64,000 nt of DNA, taken from contig CAYWRO010000008.1 of NCBI GenBank assembly GCA_964460345.1, positions 14,588 through 78,587 of the forward strand. The letters are read 5' to 3'. The notes under the pieces are model-generated. The model saw only the letters and a program-made list of their open reading frames with translations, was not told the DNA's origin and made no database searches. Both the position numbers and the translations under genes were made by a program. Shown here piece by piece: positions 1 to 8,589 of the stretch; the stretch's first letter is position 1; each line of letters begins with the position of its first letter. This DNA is from CAYWRO01 sp964460345 (GTDB lineage Bacteria; Planctomycetota; Phycisphaerae; Phycisphaerales; UBA1924).

Positions 1-368
1 CGGCCGAGGTAGTCGCCGGTGTGACCAATCACCGCCGCGGTGTTGTAGTAGACGCCCGTCATGGCCTCTTCCATCATGGGAACGATCAGGACCATGCCGT
101 GCTTCTTCGCCAGCTCGCGCATGAGCGTGACGGTGGGGCCGTCGGGGATCGGCTCGGCCATCTGGTACCAGCGGGCGTGCTGCTCCGCGGGGAAGTACGG
201 GCCGTAGAAGATCTCCTGCAAACAGCAGACCTGCGCGCCCTCATCGGCGGCGCGGGCGATCAGCGGCAGGTGCTTCTCGATCATGGCGGACTTGATCCGC
301 TTTGGGTCAGTCTCGCCGGGCAGGGCGTTGGAACACTGGATCAGGGCAGCGCGGGTTGTACGTGGCAC
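1..368 (-). CDS. nitrilase-superfamily carbon-nitrogen hydrolase (N-carbamoylputrescine amidase / beta-ureidopropionase-like), partial
   Basis: This is the N-terminal part of a gene whose 3' end lies beyond position 1. The start is the GTG at 368-366, giving VPRTTRAALIQCSN. The visible 122 residues match the first half of the N-carbamoyl amidohydrolase branch of the nitrilase superfamily. CLQEIFYGPYF carries the catalytic Glu of the Glu-Lys-Cys triad, and GPTVTLMRELAKKHGMVLIV follows. The catalytic Lys and Cys would lie outside the window. The likely reaction is hydrolysis of an N-carbamoyl group in polyamine or pyrimidine breakdown in the cytoplasm. A hairpin terminator for the neighbouring operon lies just upstream of this start, so the gene probably has its own promoter. 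The family is clear; the substrate is inferred. Confidence 0.85.
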   Translation of the reverse strand, partial: MPRTTRAALIQCSNALPGETDPKRIKSAMIEKHLPLIARAADEGAQVCCLQEIFYGPYFPAEQHARWYQMAEPIPDGPTVTLMRELAKKHGMVLIVPMMEEAMTGVYYNTAAVIGHTGDYLG

Positions 369-398
369 GGAAACTCCGAAAACAGCAGCAACAACAGC

Positions 399-419
399 AA
401 AAAGGCCAGCAAACTGGCC
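399..419 (-). terminator. Rho-independent terminator of the 6.9-0.5 kb minus-strand operon
   Basis: Read on the minus strand, a perfect 6-bp stem GGCCAG/CTGGCC with a TTTG loop is followed at once by five T residues. It lies about 90 bp after the stop of the hydrolase-protease gene (510) and before the start of the nitrilase-like gene (368). This suggests the upstream operon ends here. Confidence 0.7.
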
Positions 420-509
420 GTTCGTTCATCGGACCAGATGATATGGCCCGCGCTGTGTTGCGAAGGGAGGAAGACGAAGCAGGCCGCTTACCGAGGACCG
501 AAACCGCTT

Positions 510-2252
510 TCAGGGCGTCCCGTTCGCGATTTCTGCGGCCAGAAACGCTTTCCAGAGTTCGGCCGGATCGGTCCCGAAGATCTCCAGCGCTTTCGTTTCA
601 TCGCACTCGCCCGCTCTCGCCGCCGCGTTCAGCTTGCGGACGACGTCGGGATCGTGCGTTCGCACGAGATAGTCGAGGAAGCGGGCGGTGGTGCGGTAGC
701 TGTCGTTGTAGTTGGCTCGCTTCGGATCGATTCGCGACCGGTCCGCGCCTGGCTCGTACTTGTAGAACCGGATGTAATCGGCCACGCCCTCGGTGATCCA
801 GCTTGGCGTGGACTTCGGGCGATTCGGGTAGGACTGGATGATGTGCGTCAACTCGTGCGCGATCATGCCCAGGTCGTGCGGATGATCCTCGACGTATGCC
901 GCGTTGACGTAGATGATGCCGCCGCCCGCCGCGGCGGGGACGCGCATCTGCTCGCGAAAGAGGATGGTGATCTCGGTCGGAGGCGTGAAGCCGTCGGTCG
1001 CAAGCTCCGCCGCGATGATCGGATGCCACTGCAGGCAGAGCGCGCGTGCCTTCTCGCCCCACTCGGCCAGATCAGGAGCGGCGCTGGCGTCCACCGTAAT
1101 CACAAGGTTGTCGGCTGCCGCGGCGGGTGGGGCAGGGGCAGCCGGCGTCATGGGCGAGCCGGCCGGGCGGAAGGCCGCATCGCACTCGTCGTGATCCGTC
1201 TGCATGTAGGTATGGAGCCAATCGCGCGCCGCGTCATCCGAGCGCAGGTGCGCATCAAGAAAGGCGATTGAGAGGGCGCAGACGATGTCGAGGTGCTGCT
1301 CATGTCTGGCTTCGGAGAACCCGGCCCCGCGACCGTTGCGGCGCAGGCGGCCGGAGAACGTGGCGTGCGTGGCGGCCTCGAGGACCGCCAGGTACGCATC
1401 GCTCCCCTGCATCCGATCGAAGGCTTCGCGCCGCCACGCGGCCGGGCGATTGCCCTGGCCGTCATCGCGTGTGCCGGTCAGGAAGAGGACGGGCACGCGC
1501 ATCTCCGACCAGGCCTGCTCATCAAGGCCCATGGCGCCCGCGCCTTGCGGCGACATCGCGATGGCAGCGCTGATGCGCGGGTCGTGAAAGACGGTGTCGT
1601 TCGCGTCAGGAAGGTCAACGAGCGCGCCGGCAACCGCCGTCGCGGTGTATGCACCGAACGAGTGGCCGGCGACGGCGATCCGGTCAACATCGGCCGCCGC
1701 GGCGAGCGATTCATCGCGGGAGAGACGGTCGATGATGAAAGAGATGTCGCGCGGACGGTTGCCGAGGTTGTCCGGATCGTGCGTCGCGGCGTGCAGCCAG
1801 CCGCCTCTACCTCCGTCGCCCCGGTCGCGTCCACCGAGCCTGTCGCGCAAGGCGGCCCGATCACTGCCTGCGTGGCTCGGAAGAATGACGATGAAGCCGT
1901 GCGAGGCGGCGTGCTCGGCGAAGTAGCTGTATCCCTCGCGCGATCCGCCCAGCCCGTGGCTGAAAATGACGACGGGGCAGCGGGTTTGGGCCCGCTCATC
2001 TCCGGCGGCGAGCGTCTGCGGGCGATAGACGCGCACCGGCACATCACGCTGCCGCGCTTCGTCTCGCCACGTTGCATCCTGGAAGTCGAACGCGAAGGGG
2101 CCCGCCTCGGCCTTGTAAAGCGCCGCCACCGGGTCAACCGAGGCGGCAAGTGTGTCCGGCTGGCGGGCCGACGTCGACTGCGGGCCGGTAAGCGTGCTGA
2201 CGGAAACTGCGGTGATGAGCGGCAGCGACATGAGAGAATGAGCGCGGGGCAT
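510..2252 (-). CDS. exported fusion: dienelactone-hydrolase-like alpha/beta hydrolase plus basic secretory protein (BSP) metallopeptidase
   Basis: The product has 580 residues with two domains. The N-terminus is weakly signal-like (about 1-30). Residues 60-345 are an alpha/beta hydrolase of the predicted dienelactone hydrolase type: FSHG(LGG) oxyanion region near 97-103, nucleophile motif GHSFG at 196-200 (Ser198), and a conserved His in ATHATFSGR near 296. After a Pro/Ala linker (about 363-382), residues 385-575 match the plant-type basic secretory protein peptidase family, with zinc motif HELTH at 466-470 and downstream WITEGVADY at 485-493. The ATG at 2252 has an AAGGAG about 10 nt upstream. 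It is the last gene of the operon, 15 bp after the hydroxypyruvate-isomerase-like gene. Both domains retain their expected catalytic residues. Substrates are unknown; an extracytoplasmic esterase plus protease is the inferred role. Confidence 0.85.
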   Translation of the reverse strand: MPRAHSLMSLPLITAVSVSTLTGPQSTSARQPDTLAASVDPVAALYKAEAGPFAFDFQDATWRDEARQRDVPVRVYRPQTLAAGDERAQTRCPVVIFSHGLGGSREGYSYFAEHAASHGFIVILPSHAGSDRAALRDRLGGRDRGDGGRGGWLHAATHDPDNLGNRPRDISFIIDRLSRDESLAAAADVDRIAVAGHSFGAYTATAVAGALVDLPDANDTVFHDPRISAAIAMSPQGAGAMGLDEQAWSEMRVPVLFLTGTRDDGQGNRPAAWRREAFDRMQGSDAYLAVLEAATHATFSGRLRRNGRGAGFSEARHEQHLDIVCALSIAFLDAHLRSDDAARDWLHTYMQTDHDECDAAFRPAGSPMTPAAPAPPAAAADNLVITVDASAAPDLAEWGEKARALCLQWHPIIAAELATDGFTPPTEITILFREQMRVPAAAGGGIIYVNAAYVEDHPHDLGMIAHELTHIIQSYPNRPKSTPSWITEGVADYIRFYKYEPGADRSRIDPKRANYNDSYRTTARFLDYLVRTHDPDVVRKLNAAARAGECDETKALEIFGTDPAELWKAFLAAEIANGTP

Positions 2253-2267
2253 GTGTTCCAGTCTCCT

Positions 2268-3236
2268 TCAGCCGGGATCGCAGGCGCGATAGGCCTCGAT
2301 AACGGCCCGTTCACCCGCTTTGCCGGGCCTGCTGTTGCCGTGCTCCATCCCGACGACGCCGGTGAAGCTCTTGCCCTTGATGTGCGCGAAAACGTTGCGG
2401 TAGTTGATCTCCCCCGTGCCCGGTTCCTTCCTTCCCGGATTGTCGCCGGTCTGGAAGTAGGCGATCTCATCCCAGGCCATGTCGATGTTGGGGATGAGGT
2501 TGCCCTCGGTGATCTGCTGGTGGTAGAGATCGTTGAGAATTTTGCAGGCTGGAGAGTTCACCGCGCGGCAGATCTGGTATGCCTGTGGGATTTTCGTCAG
2601 AAAGAGGCCGGGGTGATCGCGCCACGGATTGAGCGGTTCAAGCACCATGGTCAGCCCGGCGGGCTCGCAGACCTCGGCCATCGCGCGCAGGCAATCAACG
2701 GCGTTGGCCGTCTGGTATCCCCACTCGAGGCGGTTGTCGTACGGGCCGGGAACGATGGTGCACCACTTCGCGTTGACTCGCTGGGCTGTCTCCACCGCCC
2801 GGCGCATGCGCTCCTGCAGGTTCTTGCGGGCATCCGGGCCGCCGCGAACGTAGATCGGGTTACTCCACTCAGCGTGCGCGACAAACACGCCGATGGTCAT
2901 GCCGAGTCTTGCCATCTCCGCGCCGATGCGCTCCTGTTCCTCCGGCGAGCGGTCCATCATGCCGTTGTCTTCCCACGCGGTGAACCCCTCGTCGGCGGCG
3001 AAGCGGAGTTGATCAAGCGGGTCGTCGCCCGCGTGATGCCGGAACATCCCGAAGTGGGGAGCGAACTTCATACTGAACTTCCCACCTTGCGATCCTGGCT
3101 GGGAAGCGGTCGCACTGGCGGATGTGGCGAGGGCCGCGCCCGCAGTCGTGACGGCGGCCGCGGCGAGAAACTCGCGACGGTGGATCGAATGGCCGGGCGT
3201 GGCGGGGGCGAGACGCGCGGGGTCGGTGTGGGTCAC
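2268..3236 (-). CDS. Tat-exported hydroxypyruvate isomerase-like TIM-barrel protein
   Basis: 322 residues. The N-terminus carries a twin-arginine signal (HRREFLAAAAV, Arg20-Arg21) followed by an Ala-rich hydrophobic stretch. The mature part is an AP-endonuclease-2/xylose-isomerase-like TIM barrel. Its metal-site signatures are those of the hydroxypyruvate isomerase family: LEPLNPW (Glu200), ILNDLYHQQ (Asp236), GTGEINYRNVF and GMEHG (Glu298). The start is GTG (3236-3234) and overlaps the stop of the upstream esterase gene by 4 nt (GTGA), implying translational coupling. Exported Tat versions of this family are common in planctomycete sugar-degradation clusters, where the true substrate is probably a ketose or keto-acid derivative. 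The family is clear; the reaction is inferred. Confidence 0.88.
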   Translation of the reverse strand: MTHTDPARLAPATPGHSIHRREFLAAAAVTTAGAALATSASATASQPGSQGGKFSMKFAPHFGMFRHHAGDDPLDQLRFAADEGFTAWEDNGMMDRSPEEQERIGAEMARLGMTIGVFVAHAEWSNPIYVRGGPDARKNLQERMRRAVETAQRVNAKWCTIVPGPYDNRLEWGYQTANAVDCLRAMAEVCEPAGLTMVLEPLNPWRDHPGLFLTKIPQAYQICRAVNSPACKILNDLYHQQITEGNLIPNIDMAWDEIAYFQTGDNPGRKEPGTGEINYRNVFAHIKGKSFTGVVGMEHGNSRPGKAGERAVIEAYRACDPG

Positions 3237-4672
3237 GGAACATCCTCCCAGTCGTCGGTGCGGAACGGGCTGGCCGGCAGGCCATCGGCGTTGAAGAGAT
3301 TCGGCTCTGCGACTGCGTCGAAGTCGAAGCGGACGGCCGCGGGCTCAGAGACCTTCGGGCTCGAGACCACGACCGTCTCACCGTCGATGACCGCCGTGGC
3401 GTCGTGGAAGACCCGATCCGAGCCTGCAATGCGGAAGTGGGTGAGGGTGGATCCGTTGGCCGCAAGCCCTGATTCAGCGTGCGCGAAGTGAAGGCGCGCA
3501 CGGTCTCCTTCCACGCTCATGCGGTCGAAGATCGGGCCGGAGTACGCGAGGCCCTCACGGCCATACTCGTGCGCGAGCGCCCAGAGAGAGAGCCGCCGCC
3601 CAACTTCCTGCTTGTTCCGCGGATGGATGTCGTCGACGTTTCCGATGTCGGTGGTCACGACCATACCGGTATGCGGCACCCGCTCGAGCGTCCGAAGCTG
3701 GGCTTCGCGGAGGCGGGCGGCGCCGCCGTTGTCATTCGGGTATCGCCACGGCGCGATCTGAACGAAGTAAAACGGCATGTCGGCGTGGTCGAACCGATTG
3801 CGCCAGTCCTCAATCATCGCGGGAAAGAGACGCTCGTACTGTTCGGCGCGCCCGACGTTCGACTCTCCCTGATACCAGATCGCTCCGCGAATGGCAAACG
3901 GATGAAGCGGCGCGATCATCGCGTTGTAGAGCGACGATGGATGCGTGGCATGAACCTGCTCAATGCTGCCGGATGCGATCCGATCCAGCGCCTCGTTGAA
4001 GTCGCCGAGCGATCGCAGCACTTCGGCGCTCGTCCACGCTTCGGCGGGTGTGCCGCCCCAGGTGGCATCGATAAGGCCAATGGGAACGTTCAACTCTCGC
4101 GAGAGCTCACGCCCGAAGAAGTACGCGACGGCGCTGAAGCCCGAAGTGGTCTCCGGCGTGCAGGCCTGCCACCGACCATTGCATGTGTCGAGCGGGGCCG
4201 GGGCAACTGCGTTGGCCACCTGAAAGAAGCGGATGGTCGGGTGATCCGCTGCGGCGATCTCCTGTTCAGCCTTCATCGAGTCGCGGACGAACCACTCCAT
4301 GTTGGACTGCCCCGAGCAGAGCCACACCTCGCCGACGAGAACGTCATGAAGCGTTCGTTCATCGTCGCCCGCGCGAATGGTGATCGTGCGTGGCTCGTTG
4401 GAGGCGGCGTCGGTCGGCACGGTCGCCTGAAACGCGCCGGTTTCGTCCGCGACCACCGTGATGGGCGCTCGCAGCCAGTCGGCCGCAATCTCAACGGTTT
4501 GCTTCGGCTCGGCCCACCCCCAGACGGGGGCGCTCGAGCGCTGCTGCAAAACCATGTGATCTGTAAACGGCGAGGCAAGACGCAACTCGGCTTGTGCGGG
4601 GCCAGAAGCGGCAAGTGCGAGCGCACCCGCTGCCGCGGCAACAAGAGGTGAACGACCATTACACATTGGCAT
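3233..4672 (-). CDS. secreted sialate O-acetylesterase family protein (SASA/GDSL-like)
   Basis: 479 residues with a Sec signal peptide (about 1-29, ending ...SGPAQA). The SGNH-type esterase fold is indicated by CSGQSNMEW (nucleophile Ser123), WYQGESN and a C-terminal D-x-x-H pair in VDDIHPRNKQ. An N-terminal beta-sandwich (about 30-110) precedes the catalytic domain, as is usual in this family. It probably removes acetyl groups from sialic acids or from decorated plant or algal polysaccharides outside the cytoplasm. The gene starts at ATG 4672, overlapping the TAA of the preceding oxidoreductase gene by one base (TAATG). Its stop overlaps the next start by 4 nt. The context is an exported carbohydrate-catabolism operon. 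Confidence 0.9.
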   Translation of the reverse strand: MPMCNGRSPLVAAAAGALALAASGPAQAELRLASPFTDHMVLQQRSSAPVWGWAEPKQTVEIAADWLRAPITVVADETGAFQATVPTDAASNEPRTITIRAGDDERTLHDVLVGEVWLCSGQSNMEWFVRDSMKAEQEIAAADHPTIRFFQVANAVAPAPLDTCNGRWQACTPETTSGFSAVAYFFGRELSRELNVPIGLIDATWGGTPAEAWTSAEVLRSLGDFNEALDRIASGSIEQVHATHPSSLYNAMIAPLHPFAIRGAIWYQGESNVGRAEQYERLFPAMIEDWRNRFDHADMPFYFVQIAPWRYPNDNGGAARLREAQLRTLERVPHTGMVVTTDIGNVDDIHPRNKQEVGRRLSLWALAHEYGREGLAYSGPIFDRMSVEGDRARLHFAHAESGLAANGSTLTHFRIAGSDRVFHDATAVIDGETVVVSSPKVSEPAAVRFDFDAVAEPNLFNADGLPASPFRTDDWEDVP

Positions 4673-5943
4673 TACTCCATTGGCGTGCGGCCTGGCTCGG
4701 GGACGGGACGGATGGGCAGATCGCCAAACGCGTACTCGGGCGGGGAGAGATCAAGCTTCGAGTTGAGCGCCTGCTCCCAGGTGACCTCCTGGCCGGTGTA
4801 GGCGCTCATGCGTCCCATGATGGCGGTCAGGGTGGACTCTGCGACGCGCACGCCTTCGTTCAGGCGCGACCCGGCCCGAATCGCCGCGATCAGATTCTGG
4901 TGCTCGACGACATACGGATTGGGATTTGCAGCGCTGAAACGCCACGACGCCGCGCCGCTGACCTCGGCGAAACCGGGGCGCGTGAGCAGACGCCCCTCCG
5001 TTCCAGAGATGACTTCCTCAACGCGTGAGGCGCAACCGTCAATCTGCCGGCACATCGACAGCGCTCGTCGTCCATCGGGATACTCATACTCGATCGCGAA
5101 GTGGTCGAAGATGTTGCCGTACTTCGGATCTGTGCGCATCTGGCGCCCGCCCATGCCCAGGCAGCGCGCGGGGGTCGCACCGAACGCCCAGTTGACCACA
5201 TCAAGGTTATGAACGTGCTGTTCGACAATGTGGTCGCCGCTGAGCCAGCAGAAGTACAGCCAGTTGCGACACTGCCACTCCATGTCCGAGTACTCGCTCT
5301 TGCGCTCATGCACCCACAGACCGCCCTGGTTCCAGTAGCAGCTCGCGTGCGTGACGTCGCCGATCGCTCCTGAGGCGACCTGCTCCATGGCGGCCAGGTA
5401 GCTGGCCTCGTGCCGCCGCTGCGTTCCGGCGACGATGCACAGGCCGGCAGCCTCCGCCGTCTTCGCCGCGGCGATTGCCCGCCGGACCCCCGCCGGATCC
5501 GCCGCGGCGGGCTTCTCCATGAAGACGTGCTTGCCGGCCGCGACGGCCGCTTCCAGATGAATGGGTCGGAAATGCGGCGGCGTGGCCAGCACGACGATGT
5601 CCACGTCGGCCTCATCGAGCAGTCGCTGATACGCCTGGAAGCCCGTGTAGCAATGAGAATCTTCGACGGCCCCCCGTCCGTTGAACGACGTCTCACCTGC
5701 CAGATGCTCGCGGCTGGAGGCGAGCCGGTCGGGGAAGAGGTCGGCCAGCGCCGTGATGCGGGTGTCGGGATCGGCCTCAAGGGCGTTCCAGGCGGCGCCG
5801 GTGCCGCGACCGCCGCACCCGATGACGCCGATGTTCAGCGTGTCCCGCCGGCGGCGCGGGGCGGCGATCGTTGGGGCGAGGCCGCCGGCCGCGGCGGTGG
5901 TCGCGGCGGCGATCATGAACTCGCGTCGGTTCAGGCTTGCCAT
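4672..5943 (-). CDS. Tat-exported Gfo/Idh/MocA-family oxidoreductase
   Basis: 423 residues from the chosen start. The N-terminus SLNRREFMIAAATTAAAGG is a Tat signal. The Rossmann dinucleotide motif GCGGRG lies at 42-47, and the family catalytic EKPAAADP motif follows in the first domain. The C-terminal alpha/beta domain includes HVHNLDVVNWAF, typical of bacterial Gfo/Idh/MocA proteins. The start at 5943 is chosen over in-frame upstream starts because AGGAGG sits 7 nt before this ATG and the Tat signal begins here. It probably oxidises or epimerises a sugar in the periplasm with a bound NAD(P) cofactor. The stop overlaps the next gene's ATG by one base. Confidence 0.92.
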   Translation of the reverse strand: MASLNRREFMIAAATTAAAGGLAPTIAAPRRRRDTLNIGVIGCGGRGTGAAWNALEADPDTRITALADLFPDRLASSREHLAGETSFNGRGAVEDSHCYTGFQAYQRLLDEADVDIVVLATPPHFRPIHLEAAVAAGKHVFMEKPAAADPAGVRRAIAAAKTAEAAGLCIVAGTQRRHEASYLAAMEQVASGAIGDVTHASCYWNQGGLWVHERKSEYSDMEWQCRNWLYFCWLSGDHIVEQHVHNLDVVNWAFGATPARCLGMGGRQMRTDPKYGNIFDHFAIEYEYPDGRRALSMCRQIDGCASRVEEVISGTEGRLLTRPGFAEVSGAASWRFSAANPNPYVVEHQNLIAAIRAGSRLNEGVRVAESTLTAIMGRMSAYTGQEVTWEQALNSKLDLSPPEYAFGDLPIRPVPEPGRTPME

Positions 5944-5950
5944 CTCATTT

Positions 5951-5956
5951 CCTCCT
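5951..5956 (-). promoter_or_regulatory. ribosome binding site deciding the Gfo/Idh/MocA start
   Basis: A perfect AGGAGG lies 7 nt upstream of the ATG at 5943-5941. It supports the short form of the protein that begins directly with the Tat signal rather than the 41-residue-longer open frame. Confidence 0.85.
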
Positions 5957-5978
5957 TTTGACCTTTTGAAACGGTTGA

Positions 5979-6938
5979 TCAGTCGGCGTGGAGGACGGTA
6001 TCCATCCGGCGTGCAATCTCGGCCAGTCGCTGGGCGTTGCCTCCGGGCACATCGGCGCAAGCCCAAGCCTCGCCCGCATCATCGAGCTCCTGAGCGTACC
6101 CGATCTCTGCAAGGGCTGCGCGCACGGCGGCCCAGTCAACATCACCCTCGCCGAGCTCGACCTCAAGCCCCTGTTCGCCGCCGTTTGCATCACCTTTGGC
6201 GCGGCTGAAATCCTTGATGTCCAGGCGGGCGATGCGCGGACCGAGCGCACGGATCCAGTGCGCGGGCCAACCGATGTCGACGATGTTGCCGACGTCGAAG
6301 CACCAGCGCACGGCATCGCTGTGGAACTCATCGATGTACCGGGCGGCTTCGAGCGGACTGAGCAGGAAGTGATTCCGGACATTCTCGATGGCGATGGTGA
6401 TCCCGAGTTCCTCCGCCAGCGGCAGCACGGCGCGAATCTGTGTCTGCGAGCGCGCGTAGGCGTCGGCATAGGAAGTCTCGGCGTCGACAATGGCGGGGAC
6501 GAGTTGAACCACACGGGCGCCAAGGATGTGGGCGTCGCGGATGGTGCGTTCCAGGGCGGCGCGCCCCTCCGCGCGCACCTGTGGGTCAGGGTGCGACAAC
6601 GGCTTCTTCCACTGCACCGGGTTGGCAAGGCTGGGGATCGCCATGCGCGTACGCTCCTTCGCGACGAGCGCTTCGGCGTGGCTCCAACCTTCCGTTGGTG
6701 CGTCCAGTTCGACACCGTCGAACCCCGCGGCACGCGCGACGCTGAACTTCTCGATCAGGGTGTCTCCCTGATGGATCATTCCATACTTGAGCGACTTCCG
6801 AAAGCGGAGGCGCGGCACTGCGTCCGGCGATGGCGCACTGCCTGATGCTGGCTGCGCGCGGGCCGCCACATGCCCTCCCGCCGCCGCGGCTGCTGCGGTG
6901 GCAACGAGAAAGGTCCGGCGGGTAAGAGGTGGGGACAT
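5979..6938 (-). CDS. Tat-exported sugar phosphate isomerase/epimerase (xylose isomerase-like TIM barrel)
   Basis: 319 residues. The N-terminus PPLTRRTFLVATAAAAAAGG is a twin-arginine signal, so the ATG at 6938 is preferred over longer in-frame options. The TIM-barrel AP_endonuc_2 fold shows GFDGVELDA (72-80), IAIENV (Glu185), CFDVGN (Asp215) and LDIKD (239-243), the usual metal-binding strands. It heads a minus-strand operon: 35 bp to the oxidoreductase gene, then three genes joined by overlaps or a short gap. Together these suggest a periplasmic pathway that deacetylates and then isomerises or oxidises sugars. The exact substrate cannot be read from sequence. Confidence 0.88.
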   Translation of the reverse strand: MSPPLTRRTFLVATAAAAAAGGHVAARAQPASGSAPSPDAVPRLRFRKSLKYGMIHQGDTLIEKFSVARAAGFDGVELDAPTEGWSHAEALVAKERTRMAIPSLANPVQWKKPLSHPDPQVRAEGRAALERTIRDAHILGARVVQLVPAIVDAETSYADAYARSQTQIRAVLPLAEELGITIAIENVRNHFLLSPLEAARYIDEFHSDAVRWCFDVGNIVDIGWPAHWIRALGPRIARLDIKDFSRAKGDANGGEQGLEVELGEGDVDWAAVRAALAEIGYAQELDDAGEAWACADVPGGNAQRLAEIARRMDTVLHAD

Positions 6939-7108
6939 GGTGTTGCCGATGTGCTGGGTACCGGTCGGGGAGTTTGGGGGTCCGCTAGGTCCGTGATGTG
7001 AGATTGCGAGAAGCGCAATGCTCAGGTGTCGGATACCGGCAGCGTACCACATTTTCGCGCGAGACGCGGCAGGAAAGCAGTCGGCTGCGGGAGAATGTCA
7101 GGTTCTCG

Positions 7109-8431
7109 TCACGGGGCCTCGGACGCGCCGGTCCGATCCGGCTCCGTGGCGGCCGTCCCGGCCGGATCCGGCCACGGCGCGACCAGGTCGGCGTACAGGT
7201 CGGGAAAGCGCCAGGCGGTCTGGCCATCTTCCCCGACAAGACCGCGCTGCTGCGGTGGCGCGCTGGTCGTGAGGATCCGCAGCAGGTCGTTGCTGACCCA
7301 CGGGTTGCCGTACCAGTAGGCGTGCGCCCAGATGTCGCCGGAGCCGGCCGCCTGCTGGGCGGACTGGACGTCGATGAGGCTGATCCCTTCCATGGCCAGC
7401 AACGTGCGTTGCTGCTCCTCCGTCATGCCGCGGTCTCCCCACCCGAGCCGCGGCCCGTGGAAATAGAAGAAGCTGGAGAGCCACAGTCCGCCGTCAATGC
7501 GGGACGTGTAGATGGTGACCCGCTCGGCGACCTCGTGCATCCCGTCGAGCAGGCCCGCCTGCAACTCGTGGAACGACATGTCGGGGCCGGCGAGCACCAC
7601 CTCCTTGATCCTGGTCGCGGCGCGGATCGACTTCGGGTCGGCATCGGCGAAGGCCAGGCGCATCTGGTGAAGCGCATCGGTGACGACCGATGCACCGGCG
7701 CTGTACGTGAGCACGTTGATGCGCTCCACGTCCGTCTGCTCGGCGAGCATGGCGAGGAACTCGCGCAGGGAGCGCGAGGTGACCCACCCGCTCTCACGGT
7801 CGCGCGCGTAGGCGAACGGGTGCGCGTAGGCGGGCCAGGAGTACACCATGACCACGCCGCGGCGTCGAGCGTAGTGCCACAGGGTTGCGGACTTGTACAG
7901 CCCCCAATGGAAGCTGGAGTTGAAACCGTGGACGAAGACCGTGACAGTGCGGTCGCCGGATTCAGCCATGGCGGCGTTGAGCGCATCCGCGAACGCCCTC
8001 TCACCTTCCGTCGAGACAACTTGGCCGGGCAGCGCGGGCACGGTGGTGGAGAGGGCCCCGAACTCGTGAAACTCGAGCGCATGAAGCGTCACGATCCGGC
8101 CCTCGATGGTTCGGTCGGCGAGCTCATCCCAGGTCATCTGCGGCCGTCCGTAGCGGACGCGCGCAGCGCCGAGGCGCAGCGCCCCGTTGCGTTGCGCCCC
8201 GTAGCTCTCGCCCCGGGTGGCGCGATCGGTCGCGTAGAAGATGGTCGCTTCCGTTGTTCGCAGGGCAGGGGGGACCGAGTCGGTGAACGCGGTATCCCCG
8301 CGGATCGATGCCGGTGGGCGGAACAGCTTGGCCCCCGTGCGCGTGCACGCGCCCAGAGCCAGGCCGCACAGCAGCAGGACGGCCACGACAACACGTGCGA
8401 GGCTCGCTGACGGTGAAGAACCCTCCCGCAA
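7109..8431 (-). CDS. alpha/beta hydrolase lipoprotein (DUF900-type)
   Basis: 440 residues from a TTG start at 8431. That start is chosen because GAGGGAG lies just upstream and because it places a lipoprotein signal at the N-terminus (LARVVVAVLLLCGLALGAC, lipobox LGAC, Cys29). An in-frame ATG exists at 8548 but adds low-complexity sequence. The mature part matches DUF900 esterase/lipase-like hydrolases: IFYATDRA near the N-terminus, VFVHGFNSSF (oxyanion region), VMVYSWPAY, and nucleophile motif TYSAGAS. DUF900 proteins are anchored serine hydrolases of unknown substrate. The gene is monocistronic on the minus strand, with 170 bp before the start of the TIM-barrel operon. Confidence 0.82.
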   Translation of the reverse strand: MREGSSPSASLARVVVAVLLLCGLALGACTRTGAKLFRPPASIRGDTAFTDSVPPALRTTEATIFYATDRATRGESYGAQRNGALRLGAARVRYGRPQMTWDELADRTIEGRIVTLHALEFHEFGALSTTVPALPGQVVSTEGERAFADALNAAMAESGDRTVTVFVHGFNSSFHWGLYKSATLWHYARRRGVVMVYSWPAYAHPFAYARDRESGWVTSRSLREFLAMLAEQTDVERINVLTYSAGASVVTDALHQMRLAFADADPKSIRAATRIKEVVLAGPDMSFHELQAGLLDGMHEVAERVTIYTSRIDGGLWLSSFFYFHGPRLGWGDRGMTEEQQRTLLAMEGISLIDVQSAQQAAGSGDIWAHAYWYGNPWVSNDLLRILTTSAPPQQRGLVGEDGQTAWRFPDLYADLVAPWPDPAGTAATEPDRTGASEAP

Positions 8432-8589
8432 AACGTCTCCCTCGAAGCTCGTCGGGCGCGCGGCGGCGGCGGGGCGCCCCCGCCTGGTGCGGGGAGTTGG
8501 CGCGCACGGTGCGTTCAAAAGGGTGCGCCCGAATCGGCCGGGGTGCAAGGAGTCGCGGTGCTACGGCAACCCGCTCGGTTGACGACCTG

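Noticed and set aside
1293..3491. A plus-strand open frame of 732 codons
   Set aside because: It runs antisense to two well-supported minus-strand genes, with Arg/Val/Gly-rich composition and no motifs.
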